DNA of 51,888 nucleotides from Oscillospiraceae bacterium (GTDB lineage: Bacteria; Bacillota; Clostridia; Monoglobales; WRAG01), in assembly GCA_009780345.1 (NCBI GenBank), contig WRAG01000013.1:1-51888 (forward strand). Direction: 5' to 3'. The position numbers were made by a program, and so were the translations under genes. Position 1 is the stretch's first letter. Every line of letters begins with the position of its first letter. Shown here piece after piece: positions 19,460-27,421 of the stretch. The notes under the pieces were generated by a model. The model was not told where the DNA came from, searched no databases, and saw only the letters and a list, made by a program, of their open reading frames with translations.

Positions 19460-19463
19460 ACGA

Positions 19464-19490
19464 CAAAAAAAGTACACCGATAGGTGTACT
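19464..19490 (-). terminator. Terminator between the peptide gene and the kinase gene
   Basis: AGTACACC/GGTGTACT stem with a four-base loop and a run of seven Ts on the minus strand, about 45 bases after the peptide stop codon. Confidence 0.88.
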
Positions 19491-19535
19491 ATAATGTTTA
19501 TTAGGAAAAAATTATTGAAATCATATTAATTGACT

Positions 19536-19619
19536 TTATCTAGCCCATATCCTTGATATCCAGAAAAACGCCATTGTTGTTGGTACCACATATTTCGCAT
19601 ATTTGTAAAACTTAGCCAT
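19536..19619 (-). CDS. Small 27-residue hydrophobic/basic peptide, possible signal
   Basis: A short frame with an excellent ribosome site: AGGAGG seven bases before ATG. The product begins MAKFYKYAKYVVPTT and ends FFWISRIWAR. It is rich in aromatic residues, net basic, with a hydrophobic core, and has no Cys or acidic residue. It has its own terminator downstream and another terminator upstream, so it is an independent transcription unit between a response regulator and an AgrC-like kinase. The position suggests a signal peptide for that kinase. No AgrB-like protease is nearby and no thiolactone Cys is present, so it is not a standard AgrD. A small membrane toxin or a regulatory membrane peptide are alternatives. 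Confidence 0.65.
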   Translation of the reverse strand: MAKFYKYAKYVVPTTMAFFWISRIWAR

Positions 19620-19785
19620 TATCTCTCCTCCTTTTATATTGTTTTTCCCTTAATGGAAAAATAACATAAAAAGTAAGAGGAATCACCAAAAGCACAACTT
19701 GAAATTCATGTGTATTTAATGCATTGTTTCTATGTATTTTTAGATGTGACGAACAAATATGTGGACTTTCATGAAATTTAATGAC

Positions 19786-19820
19786 AAAAAAAGAGCAAAG
19801 ATACAAATCTTTGCTCTTTT
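19786..19820 (-). terminator. Terminator after the Spo0A-like regulator gene
   Basis: A perfect 13-pair stem (19789-19801 with 19808-19820) with a six-base loop and a T-tract on the minus strand, 18 bases beyond the stop codon. Confidence 0.9.
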
Positions 19821-19837
19821 CTTTAAATTAATTTTGT

Positions 19838-20683
19838 TTAATCCAGCGCGCCTCTGAAAATTTCGCAATAATATCCTATTAGGCTGTACGGCGTTCTGTA
19901 TTTCTCTTCTCTTAAAAACGGTGTGTCCGGCGAATCATACGTGTGACCGGTAACATAGTCGTAAGCCCTGTGTATTGCGGTGGAAACATTTCTTGACACT
20001 CGCATTTGAGTTGTGTTATGCCTTTGCGCGACGATTCTTTCGTTTTCTACCAATTTATAGCTTACGCCAATGCCGCCGTTCTGGACGGCAAGAACAATTA
20101 AATCGATGAGATATTTTTTTCCCGACGCTCTGCCTGTAATCATTCCGTCTTTTTCAAGTCGCGCGCTTATGGCGTCTTCAAGCCTTCTTATCTTTTCAAT
20201 ATGCGATTCGGGACGAGCGCGCTCTAAGACGAGTCCGCCGTCCGGCATGTTTACTCCCACTTTTTGAACAATTTCGTAAGTTCTTCTGATTATATTTACT
20301 ATATCCGTTCCTCCGAAAGTGGGGTTTTTAATGGAATATGTGTCTACACCTTTAAATCCGGTATAAAAAGTGTATAAATTTTTATTTCCGTTGTCTGTAA
20401 ACACCGCTATCCCCGGTTGATGCACCGAATTCCCCAAATTTCTGATATCCTTCAAAACGTGATCTCCATGTCCACCCGCGCCAAGCATTAAATCCAAAAC
20501 TACAATATCGGGCGCATACTGCTTAATAAGCTCTACCGCGTCAGCGGCGTCGCCGGTTTGCATTATCAATTTAATATCACTCGTTTTTTCTATCGCTCGT
20601 TTCGCTTCTTCACAAAGAATTTGGTCATCTTCGACCATAATAACTTGAATTACTTTCGTTTCATCGACATTTTTGACCTTCAC
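19838..20683 (-). CDS. Spo0A-like response regulator
   Basis: The 281-residue product has a receiver domain with acidic pair D19/D20, phosphorylation site D64 (VVLDLML), a Thr in IAVFTDN and Lys in YSIKNP. After a linker, the C-terminal domain has RHNTTQMRVSRNVSTAIHRA, which closely follows the DNA-recognition region of Spo0A (NTT...RV...AI.HA), and a final helix similar in placement. I chose the GTG at 20683 because AGGAGGTGA lies seven bases before it, within the longer frame. The N-terminus and parts of the effector domain differ from classical Spo0A, so it is probably a paralogue paired with the local kinase rather than the master sporulation regulator. Confidence 0.82.
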   Translation of the reverse strand: MKVKNVDETKVIQVIMVEDDQILCEEAKRAIEKTSDIKLIMQTGDAADAVELIKQYAPDIVVLDLMLGAGGHGDHVLKDIRNLGNSVHQPGIAVFTDNGNKNLYTFYTGFKGVDTYSIKNPTFGGTDIVNIIRRTYEIVQKVGVNMPDGGLVLERARPESHIEKIRRLEDAISARLEKDGMITGRASGKKYLIDLIVLAVQNGGIGVSYKLVENERIVAQRHNTTQMRVSRNVSTAIHRAYDYVTGHTYDSPDTPFLREEKYRTPYSLIGYYCEIFRGALD

Positions 20684-20740
20684 GGCTTCACCTCCTAAAA
20701 TTACTACCATATACAAGCTTCTAACATTCCATATATTAAT

Positions 20741-20769
20741 ATATTAACCTAAACAAAAGCAAATGTCAA
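20741..20769 (-). promoter_or_regulatory. Promoter for the Spo0A-like gene
   Basis: TTGACA (20764-20769) and TAATAT (20741-20746) on the minus strand with 17-base spacing, giving a leader of about 50 bases before the GTG start. Confidence 0.7.
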
Positions 20770-20852
20770 TACATTTCATTAAACTTCAAGCATATTTAAG
20801 CATATTTGAAATTTGTTAGTATTATTACAGCGTTTCCGGGCACAAAAAAATA

Positions 20853-20881
20853 TTGTAAATTTTTTTCACATGTGTTACAAT
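20853..20881 (+). promoter_or_regulatory. Promoter for the SGNH hydrolase gene
   Basis: TTGTAA (20853-20858) and TACAAT (20876-20881), 17 bases apart. The predicted RNA start falls near 20886-20888, just before GAGGTG at 20889, so the leader would be only about 14 bases long. Confidence 0.65.
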
Positions 20882-20901
20882 GACCGTCGAGGTGAATTTT
20901 G

Positions 20902-21528
20902 ATGTTGATTAAAGACGGAATGACAGTATTGTTTATAGGAGACAGTATAACCGATTGCGGGCGGCGCGAAGACCCGAACGAAATGGGAAACGGTTACGCC
21001 ATGCGAATTGCAAGCAATTTCATGGCACGATATCCGCATTTAAACGTGAAATTTATGAATCGCGGAATCGGCGGAGATACGGTTCGAATGTTATCGGACC
21101 GTTGGAATGAGGATTGTTTAGCTCTCAAGCCGGATATTGTTTCTATTCTAATAGGAATAAACGACACATGGCGGCGATACGAGGGCGTGATGGAGCATAC
21201 CACAACCGAAAGTTTCAAATCTACATATCACGACATTCTAACGCAAGTAAAAGAAAAAACCACCGCGCAACTTGTGATTTTGGAGCCGTTTTTACTTCAC
21301 TATCCAAAAGAGCGGGCAAAGTTTCGCGAGGATTTGGATCCGAAAATTCAAGCTGTACGTGAGTTGGCGCGCGAATTCGGCGCGATTTATATTCCGCTTG
21401 ACGGAATGTTCGCCGCGGCGGCAACGCAGAAACCAAGCGAAGAATGGGCTGATGACGGCGTTCATCCAACGCAGGCGGGGCACGCGCTCATCGCCGACGC
21501 TTGGCTTGACAGCATTCAAAAGTTTTAA
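20902..21528 (+). CDS. SGNH/GDSL-family hydrolase (esterase or lipase-like)
   Basis: The 208-residue protein has all four blocks of the SGNH family: GDS with nucleophile Ser15 (FIGDSITD), a Gly in GIGGDT, Asn in IGINDTW, and Asp185/His188 in DDGVHPTQAGH. Members remove acyl or acetyl groups from lipids or carbohydrates. There is no signal peptide, so it acts inside the cell unless exported otherwise. The ATG at 20902, with GAGGTGA upstream, is preferred to the TTG three bases earlier. The substrate is unknown; acetyl-sugar esterases are a common assignment for proteins of this size. Confidence 0.9.
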   Translation: MLIKDGMTVLFIGDSITDCGRREDPNEMGNGYAMRIASNFMARYPHLNVKFMNRGIGGDTVRMLSDRWNEDCLALKPDIVSILIGINDTWRRYEGVMEHTTTESFKSTYHDILTQVKEKTTAQLVILEPFLLHYPKERAKFREDLDPKIQAVRELAREFGAIYIPLDGMFAAAATQKPSEEWADDGVHPTQAGHALIADAWLDSIQKF

Positions 21529-21668
21529 TTGTGAAAGATAATTTTGGAAAATCCGAAAAAATGTCGAACAACTATTGACTTTTTTTGTGTGAATTGATTA
21601 GACGAGTGCCGCGTTTTGTGCGGCAACTTCAATGCTCGTCGCAACGAATGCGGTCAAGCGATTTTTGC

Positions 21669-21697
21669 TTGACATTTCCTTTCGCATTTGTTATAAT
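21669..21697 (+). promoter_or_regulatory. Strong promoter for the liv operon
   Basis: A perfect consensus: TTGACA (21669-21674), 17 bases, TATAAT (21692-21697). The predicted start near 21704 leaves a leader of about 100 bases. Confidence 0.88.
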
Positions 21698-21726
21698 GGT
21701 TCGATATAATGCTTATACAGTGATAA

Positions 21727-21766
21727 ACGCATGTTAAAAACAGCTGATTTATCCGCTGTTTTGCGT
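21727..21766 (+). promoter_or_regulatory. Leader hairpin upstream of the substrate-binding protein gene
   Basis: AAAACAGC (21737-21744) pairs with GCTGTTTT (21755-21762), extended outward across a six-base bulge by ACGC/GCGT. No T-tract follows, so it is not a terminator. No T-box motif or known amino-acid riboswitch is recognisable. It may stabilise the mRNA or bind a regulator. Confidence 0.45.
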
Positions 21767-21805
21767 AAATTTAAAATTTATTAAATTTTTAAGGAGGAGT
21801 TAAAA

Positions 21806-22990
21806 ATGAAAAAGTTACGAATTTTGTGTCTGGTTGTTGCTATGCTTATGGTAATCGGTCTTCTCGCCGGATGCGGCGGCGGTGGAGGCGGAAATGGGGA
21901 CGCTGACGCTGATGTAATCACGATTGGTGTGTTGGCGCCGCTTACCGGCGGCGTTGCACAGTTTGGCACGTCTGTGTATCGCGGACTTAACCTTTACATC
22001 GATCAGTTTAACGCAAGAGGCGGCCTGCAAATCGAAACCATTACGTTTGACGAAGAAGGAAACGCGTCATTGGCGGTTACAGGCTATAACAGCTTGTTTG
22101 ACCAAAATGTTACCGCTATTATCGGCGCGGTAACAAGCGGTCCGACTATGGCAGTTGTTCCGTTCGCGTTCGAAGATAATATGCCGATGATTACGGCAAG
22201 CGCAACGCACGCAGGCGTAACGGTTGCAGACGACGGAACCGTATTTACAAACATGTTCAGATCTTGCTTTATCGACCCATTCCAAGGACAAAAAATGGCT
22301 GAATTCGCGGTAGAAGTTTTAGAAGCGCGAACGGCGGCGATTTTGTTTAGTAATGAAATCGATTATTCAATCGGTTTAAGAGACGCGTTTGAAGAGAAAG
22401 CGCGCGAATTGGGACTTGAAGTTGTGGTTGTTGAAAACTTCCCGGATGACGCGGTTGATTTCAGAGGTCAGCTTACGAACATCGCGCAACACAATCCTGA
22501 CGTTCTTTTCGTTCCGGCTTATGTTCGGCATATCGCTCTAATCGGACCGCAAAGCGCGGAAGTTGGTCTTGAAGGCACTACTCTTCTTGGCGCGGACGGT
22601 TGGGCAGGAACGGTTGCGTTTATGGAAGATGTAAGTAGTATTGAAGGCGCGTATTTCCTAACAGGATTTTCGCCTGACGTAGATGATCCGATGGTTCAAC
22701 AGTTTATCAGAGATTATCAAGCTCGTCACGGAAGTATTCCTGACATGTTCGCGGCGCAAGCTTTTGACGCTGCTATGATCCTTATTGACGCTATCGAACG
22801 CACTTTGGCGGCAACTGATTACAATCCGGCTTCTGAAGAGTTCAGAATCGCGTTGATTGCCAATATGGCGAGAACTAATTTGACCGGCGTTACGGGTCAC
22901 ATCGCGTTTGACGAGTTCAATAATCCGCAAAAAACAGCGGTTATATTGAATGTTGCAGATGGCGTTGAAGTGTTCTGGGGATATTTCTAA
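21806..22990 (+). CDS. livK: Branched-chain amino-acid type ABC transporter, substrate-binding lipoprotein
   Basis: The 394-residue precursor has a lipoprotein signal peptide with lipobox LAGC (Cys23) followed by a glycine-rich linker. It then has a two-lobed periplasmic-binding fold of the Peripla_BP_6 type: VITIGVLAPLTGGVAQFG at the start of the mature domain and IIGAVTSGPTMAVVPFAF further on. Lipid-anchored to the outer face of the membrane, it would deliver substrate to the LivHM permease. AAGGAGGAG precedes the ATG. Leucine, isoleucine or valine are typical ligands, but related proteins bind other amino acids, amides or urea, so the ligand is an inference from operon type. Confidence 0.93.
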   Translation: MKKLRILCLVVAMLMVIGLLAGCGGGGGGNGDADADVITIGVLAPLTGGVAQFGTSVYRGLNLYIDQFNARGGLQIETITFDEEGNASLAVTGYNSLFDQNVTAIIGAVTSGPTMAVVPFAFEDNMPMITASATHAGVTVADDGTVFTNMFRSCFIDPFQGQKMAEFAVEVLEARTAAILFSNEIDYSIGLRDAFEEKARELGLEVVVVENFPDDAVDFRGQLTNIAQHNPDVLFVPAYVRHIALIGPQSAEVGLEGTTLLGADGWAGTVAFMEDVSSIEGAYFLTGFSPDVDDPMVQQFIRDYQARHGSIPDMFAAQAFDAAMILIDAIERTLAATDYNPASEEFRIALIANMARTNLTGVTGHIAFDEFNNPQKTAVILNVADGVEVFWGYF

Positions 22991-23016
22991 ACAATAATAA
23001 TATAATTAGGATTGCA

Positions 23017-23227
23017 TGAAATCACGCAATCTTCCGCCGAAAACGCGAGGTCGGGTATCTTTATACACGCTCCCTCGCGTTTTCAGCGAAACCTTACGCA
23101 ATTTGATGCAATCTTTCTGAAATAGATTTAACTATGCTATCTCTAAATCAAACCATAATTCGCTTTGTGATTTGATTTAGAAATAGTTTACAAATAAAAA
23201 TTCAAGTTTGCGTGATTTCACGCAAAC
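23017..23227 (+). repeat. Structured intercistronic region between livK and livH
   Basis: Three stems lie in the 257-base gap: a 12-pair hairpin of 23039-23050 with 23073-23084 (GAAAACGCGAGG), an AT-rich stem around CTAAATCAAA/TTTGATTTAG, and a perfect palindrome GTTTGCGTGA/TCACGCAAAC at 23206-23227. The left flank TGAAATCACGCAA (23017-23029) can instead pair with 23208-23220 and close the whole region. None is followed by a T-tract. Likely effects are protection of livK mRNA or lowered permease expression. Confidence 0.65.
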
Positions 23228-23247
23228 CCTTAAAGAGGGAGTACACT

Positions 23248-24135
23248 ATGTTTTTTGTTTCTCACTTAGTTAATGGGTTACAGCTAGGGTCTATCTATGC
23301 GCTGGTTGCGCTTGGATACACAATGGTTTACGGTATCATTAAATTGCTTAACTTTGCGCACGGTGATTTTATCATGGTGGGCGGATATATCGCTTTGTTT
23401 TCACTTTCCACAACCTTCTTCGGTTTACCTCCCGCGGTTGCGGTAGTTCTTACAATCGTCGGATGTATGCTTTTGGCGGTGGTTGTTGAAAAATTAGCGT
23501 ATCGTCCACTTCGAAACGCGCCGCGAATTTCGGTTCTTATCACCGCAATTGGCGTATCCTTGTTATTGCAAAATTTGGCGCAGTATTTCTTTGGCGCGAC
23601 TCCTATGAATTTTCCGACGCATTTATTGATTCCGGCAGGCGGAATTACCATGGGCGACGTATTCGTGGCTTACACGCCGCTGATTACAATTATTGCCGCA
23701 TTGATTTCTATGGTTATACTTACGTATTTGGTTCAGCGAACGAAACTTGGCAAAGCAATGCGCGCGGTTAGTGAGGATACCGAGGCGGCGCAACTTATGG
23801 GAATTAACGTGAATACAATTATAACATTCACTTTCGCGGTGGGCGCGGGCTTGGCGGGAATCGGCGCTTTGCTATACGGCGCCGGATATCCGCGAATCGA
23901 GCATACGTTGGGCGTTATGCTTGGACTTATGGCGTTTGTCGCGGCGGTTGTCGGCGGAATTGGTTCAATTCCCGGCGCGATGATCGGCGGATTCGCGATT
24001 GGATTGGTTGAAGCGTTGGTTACCGCTCTCGGATTTTCCGAATGGCGTATCGGCGCGGTGTTCTTGATTTTGATTATCGTACTTATGGTGCGCCCCACAG
24101 GAATTATGGGACGCAGCATGATGGAAAAAGTATAA
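23248..24135 (+). CDS. livH: Branched-chain amino-acid type ABC transporter permease LivH
   Basis: An integral membrane permease of 295 residues with about eight membrane helices. The opening NGLQLGSIYALVALGYTMVYG and LLNFAHGDFIMVGGYI are hallmarks of LivH, and GIGSIPGAMIGGF is the conserved ABC-contact region near the end. The ATG at 23248 is chosen because AGAGGGAG lies upstream; the longer frame would begin with GTG inside a palindrome. It forms a heterodimer with LivM and receives substrate from the binding protein. Confidence 0.95.
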   Translation: MFFVSHLVNGLQLGSIYALVALGYTMVYGIIKLLNFAHGDFIMVGGYIALFSLSTTFFGLPPAVAVVLTIVGCMLLAVVVEKLAYRPLRNAPRISVLITAIGVSLLLQNLAQYFFGATPMNFPTHLLIPAGGITMGDVFVAYTPLITIIAALISMVILTYLVQRTKLGKAMRAVSEDTEAAQLMGINVNTIITFTFAVGAGLAGIGALLYGAGYPRIEHTLGVMLGLMAFVAAVVGGIGSIPGAMIGGFAIGLVEALVTALGFSEWRIGAVFLILIIVLMVRPTGIMGRSMMEKV

Positions 24136-24296
24136 GGCAGTGCGGACATAAGTTGAAACGCTCGCTTTTTGGCGGATTTTCCGCCTAATTGCGTTAAATT
24201 TCCTTGCAATACACAAAGTATTACTGCGAAAATTTGCCTTATTAGACAAAAAATTCGCTCAAAAATCGTTCATTCCAACTCATGCCCACACTACCT
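24135..24296. repeat. 162-base imperfect palindromic element between livH and livM
   Basis: The outer 26 bases (24135-24160) are the inverse of 24271-24296 at 20 of 26 positions. All six differences are transitions that give G-U pairs in minus-strand RNA but A-C mismatches in plus-strand RNA. Similarity continues inward for about 35 bases. The core contains smaller hairpins (GGCGGA/TCCGCC; GCAATAC/GTATT). It starts on the last base of the livH stop and ends just before the livM ribosome site, as expected for an inserted miniature element. Confidence 0.7.
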
Positions 24297-24314
24297 GAGA
24301 GGAGAAAATCACGC

Positions 24315-25814
24315 ATGACAAATTTGAATCGGCATAAAACAATTCCTACTCCTATACGATATTTGATTAACACCGGATTGCTTATCGCACTTATCGTTGT
24401 AGGACACATAATTACAGAGGGCGGACTTTTCCAAATCGGCAGAGCGCAGCAGCGTATTATCGTCGAAATCGGAATTTTCATTATTTTGGCAGTTTCGTTG
24501 AACCTTGTTACAGGTTATTTGGGGCAGTTGCCCCTTGGACACGCCGGATTTATGGCTGTCGGCGCGTATACCGCGGGGATTTTTTGGACTTCCGGGTTTA
24601 TGCCTGACGGCGCGTCTATGGTTGTCGGACTTATACTTGCAGGGATTGTTGCGGCGATTTTCGGTATTATAATCGGAATTCCGGCGCTTCGGCTTCGCGG
24701 AGACTATCTCGCCATTATCACATTAGGTTTCGGTGAGATTATTCGCATACTGATCACCAATCTTAGCGGTATTACAGGCGGCGCGCAAGGTTTGCAAGGT
24801 ATTCCGCGTCATTCAAACTTTATATTAGTCTACATTTGCGTGATTATCGCGTGTACTTTGATTCATATGCTTATGAAAAGTCGGCACGGGCGGGCGATTT
24901 TGTCTATACGTGAGAACGAAATCGCCGCCGAGAGTTGCGGAATCAAGACGACGTATTACAAAGTTATGGCGTTTACCGTTTCCGCGTTTTTGGCGGGTGT
25001 CGCGGGCGCGCTTTTCGCGGGGAATCTGGGGATTTTGGAGCCCGCGAGCTTCGGATTTATGCAAAGTATTGATATTCTTATGATTGTTGTGCTTGGCGGC
25101 ATGGGGTCTATGGCAGGCGCGGTAATTTCAGCCGCGATTTTGACAAGTTTGCCGCTGTTTATGCAAGGGCTTAACCAATATCGTTTGGTTATCTTCGCGC
25201 TTATGCTTATCGTTGTCATGATATTCAAACCGAGCGGATTGCTCGGCACTTACGACTTCTCGCTTTCAAGAAGTTTAGAGCGGTTGATTAACCGCGATTA
25301 TAAAGTGAAAAATTTCGTGAGAAAATTGGCGATTCCGCTCAAACGTTTGGTAATACCAAACGCGCCGGGAAGAAACTTTTTAAAGTTTACCGGCATATTA
25401 TACGCGGTGGTTTCTTTATCCATTATCGCCGGCTCTATCATAGGAATGTTTAACATCGGTCCTTTGCTCGGTGTTCTTCCGAGTCGTTATCCGGGCGCGT
25501 GGCAATTCTTCTTCATTTTGAACATTATCACCGGCGCGTACGGACTTATTGTAGGAACTTTGGGCATGTTGTTCCGCAAAGACGTTGGGAAAGCAAAATT
25601 ATTACGCGTGCTTGCGATATTGAGCATTTGGCTGTTGGCTTTCAAGTATTTAGTGATTTTAGACGGAGCCGGATTATTGGTTGTGCTTATCGCTTTGCCG
25701 ATTGAACTCGTTTTACCTATTTTATTTAAAACAGGAGCCGAAAAAAATCAATCGGCGCATATAACTAGCATTTCGGAAGCTCCCGGAAAGGATGGTGGAA
25801 ACCATGGTGAATAA
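24315..25814 (+). CDS. livM: ABC transporter permease LivM with an unusual C-terminal membrane extension
   Basis: The first 320 residues or so match LivM: LVTGYLGQLPLGHAGFMAVGAYTAG near the start, ALRLRGDYLAIITLGFGEIIR in the middle, and GGMGSMAGAVISAAIL before the usual end at KPSGLLG. About 175 further residues follow, with a basic stretch and four additional hydrophobic segments (FTGILYAVVSLSIIAGSIIG, FFFILNIITGAYGLIVG, LLRVLAILSIWLLAFKY, LLVVLIALPIELVLPIL). Ordinary LivM proteins end near residue 320-360. The start at 24315 has GAGAGGAG about ten bases upstream. The stop overlaps livG. Confidence 0.93.
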   Translation: MTNLNRHKTIPTPIRYLINTGLLIALIVVGHIITEGGLFQIGRAQQRIIVEIGIFIILAVSLNLVTGYLGQLPLGHAGFMAVGAYTAGIFWTSGFMPDGASMVVGLILAGIVAAIFGIIIGIPALRLRGDYLAIITLGFGEIIRILITNLSGITGGAQGLQGIPRHSNFILVYICVIIACTLIHMLMKSRHGRAILSIRENEIAAESCGIKTTYYKVMAFTVSAFLAGVAGALFAGNLGILEPASFGFMQSIDILMIVVLGGMGSMAGAVISAAILTSLPLFMQGLNQYRLVIFALMLIVVMIFKPSGLLGTYDFSLSRSLERLINRDYKVKNFVRKLAIPLKRLVIPNAPGRNFLKFTGILYAVVSLSIIAGSIIGMFNIGPLLGVLPSRYPGAWQFFFILNIITGAYGLIVGTLGMLFRKDVGKAKLLRVLAILSIWLLAFKYLVILDGAGLLVVLIALPIELVLPILFKTGAEKNQSAHITSISEAPGKDGGNHGE

Positions 25815-26634
25815 TGATCCTAAAGCGCCACTTCTTCCCGAGCGAGATAAAGAACGAAATCCGGTTTTGGAATGTGTCGGGCTTGGAATTGACTTCGGCG
25901 GACTTACCGCTGTTGACGATTTCAACATCACAATCGGCGCGACCGAAATTTGCGGACTTATCGGACCGAACGGCGCGGGGAAAACAACGGTTTTCAACTT
26001 GCTTACAAAGGTTTATCAGCCGACGCGCGGTTCTATCTATCTTGACGGCAAAGATACCAAACATATGAACACCGTTCGCGCCAACAAAGCGGGAATCGCG
26101 CGAACGTTCCAAAACATTCGGCTTTTTAAAGGTTTGACGGTTATGGAAAATGTTCTTATCGGATTGCACAATGAAATGGATTATCGTTTGGGCGGCGCGC
26201 TGTTTCGCTTGCCGAATTATTGGAAAGCCGAGCGTATCGCGCGCGAGCGCGCGCTTGAATTGCTCTCAATTTTTGATATGCAAGACTTTGCCGAGCATAA
26301 ATCGGGCAGTTTGCCGTATGGTTCGCAAAGACGACTTGAAATCGTGCGCGCTTTGGCGACAAATCCGACCTTACTTTTGCTGGACGAGCCCGCGGCGGGG
26401 ATGAATCCTGCCGAAACCGATGATCTTATGTCCAACATTAAAAAGATTCAGGAAACATTCCAAATCGCCATTTTGCTTATTGAGCACGATATGAGTTTGG
26501 TTATGGGAGTTTGTGAAGGAATCGCGGTGCTTAACTATGGAAAACTTATCGCCAAAGGCACACCGGCAGAAATTCAGAATAATCCAAAGGTTATTGAAGC
26601 TTACTTAGGCGCGGGAGGTGGCGACGATGCTTAA
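25804..26634 (+). CDS. livG: ABC transporter ATP-binding protein LivG
   Basis: An ATPase subunit of 276 residues. Walker A is GPNGAGKTT (residues 54-62), followed by a LivG-type insert with ARTFQNIRLFKGLTVMENV. The signature region here reads SGSLPYGSQRRLEIVRAL, and Walker B is LLLLDEPAAGMNP. A non-conserved 20-residue lead precedes the domain. The start at 25804 is favoured over 25792 because GGTGG lies five bases upstream. It overlaps livM by 11 bases and livF by 8. Confidence 0.95.
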   Translation: MVNNDPKAPLLPERDKERNPVLECVGLGIDFGGLTAVDDFNITIGATEICGLIGPNGAGKTTVFNLLTKVYQPTRGSIYLDGKDTKHMNTVRANKAGIARTFQNIRLFKGLTVMENVLIGLHNEMDYRLGGALFRLPNYWKAERIARERALELLSIFDMQDFAEHKSGSLPYGSQRRLEIVRALATNPTLLLLDEPAAGMNPAETDDLMSNIKKIQETFQIAILLIEHDMSLVMGVCEGIAVLNYGKLIAKGTPAEIQNNPKVIEAYLGAGGGDDA

Positions 26635-27328
26635 AATTTCGGATATGAACGTTTATTATGGCAGTATTTACGCGATTAAAGGCGTGGATTTTGAAGTAAA
26701 CGAGGGCGAAATCGTTACCCTTATCGGCGCGAACGGCGCGGGGAAAAGTACGATTCTTAAGACTATTTCCGGGCTTCTTAGAAGTAAAACCGGCTCAATT
26801 GAATTTGACGGCGAAGCAATCGGTAATACGGCGTCGCACACTATCGTAAAACGCGGTTTGGCGCATGTTCCGGAAGGGCGGCGCGTGTTTTTGCAAATGT
26901 CGGTTCAGGAAAACTTGGAAATGGGGAATTATACCCAGTCAAACAAAACGATGAACCAACGAATTGAGCAGGTATTCGAGCGGTTTCCTCGTCTTTTGGA
27001 GCGGCGGAAACAGGTTGCAGGAACGCTTTCCGGCGGCGAGCAACAGATGCTTGCAATGGGGCGCGCGTTGATGTCGCGGCCGAAGCTTCTTATGTTGGAC
27101 GAGCCGTCTATGGGGCTTGCTCCGCTTTTGGTAGAGCAGATTTTTGATATTATCCGCGAGTTGAATAAGGCGGGTGTTACAATTTTATTGGTTGAGCAAA
27201 ACGCGAACATGGCGCTTAACATCGCCGACAGAGGTTATGTATTGGAGACCGGGAAAATCGTTCTAACCGACAGCGCGAAGGCGTTGCAGGCAAACGACGC
27301 GGTGCGAAAGGCATACTTAGGCGGGTAG
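26627..27328 (+). CDS. livF: ABC transporter ATP-binding protein LivF
   Basis: The second ATPase subunit of the importer, 233 residues. Walker A is GANGAGKST, the signature is TLSGGEQQMLAMGRAL, Walker B is LLMLDEPSMGLAPLL, and the final strand region has LLVEQNANMALNIADRGYVLE, typical of LivF. GGAGGTG lies six bases before the ATG at 26627, inside livG, so translation is coupled. Together livK, H, M, G and F make a complete import system. Confidence 0.96.
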   Translation: MLKISDMNVYYGSIYAIKGVDFEVNEGEIVTLIGANGAGKSTILKTISGLLRSKTGSIEFDGEAIGNTASHTIVKRGLAHVPEGRRVFLQMSVQENLEMGNYTQSNKTMNQRIEQVFERFPRLLERRKQVAGTLSGGEQQMLAMGRALMSRPKLLMLDEPSMGLAPLLVEQIFDIIRELNKAGVTILLVEQNANMALNIADRGYVLETGKIVLTDSAKALQANDAVRKAYLGG

Positions 27329-27365
27329 AAAACAATTAATAATTAATAATTAATAATTTTAGTGA

Positions 27366-27413
27366 GAGTTTGCGACAAAAATCGTCGCAAACTCCTATTT
27401 ATACAATAGGAGT
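27366..27413 (+). promoter_or_regulatory. Two mutually exclusive hairpins ahead of the DUF554 gene
   Basis: The first hairpin pairs GAGTTTGCGAC (27366-27376) with GTCGCAAACTC (27384-27394). The second pairs ACTCCTATT (27391-27399) with AATAGGAGT (27405-27413). They share bases 27391-27394 and cannot form together. The second masks AGGAG at 27408-27412, the ribosome site of the next gene. This looks like a small translational switch; the first hairpin may also help end liv transcription. Confidence 0.5.
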
Positions 27414-27421
27414 TGGACATT

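Noticed and set aside
19536-19619. Standard AgrD-type cyclic autoinducer
   Set aside because: No Cys or Ser in a ring-forming position, no acidic C-terminal tail and no AgrB gene nearby.
19612-19806. 64-residue minus-strand frame overlapping the 27-residue peptide gene
   Set aside because: Its first codons lie in the terminator hairpin of the upstream gene and no ribosome site precedes it.
21704-21805. T-box or amino-acid riboswitch in the liv leader
   Set aside because: No T-box antiterminator motif, specifier loop or known riboswitch core is visible; only a simple hairpin.
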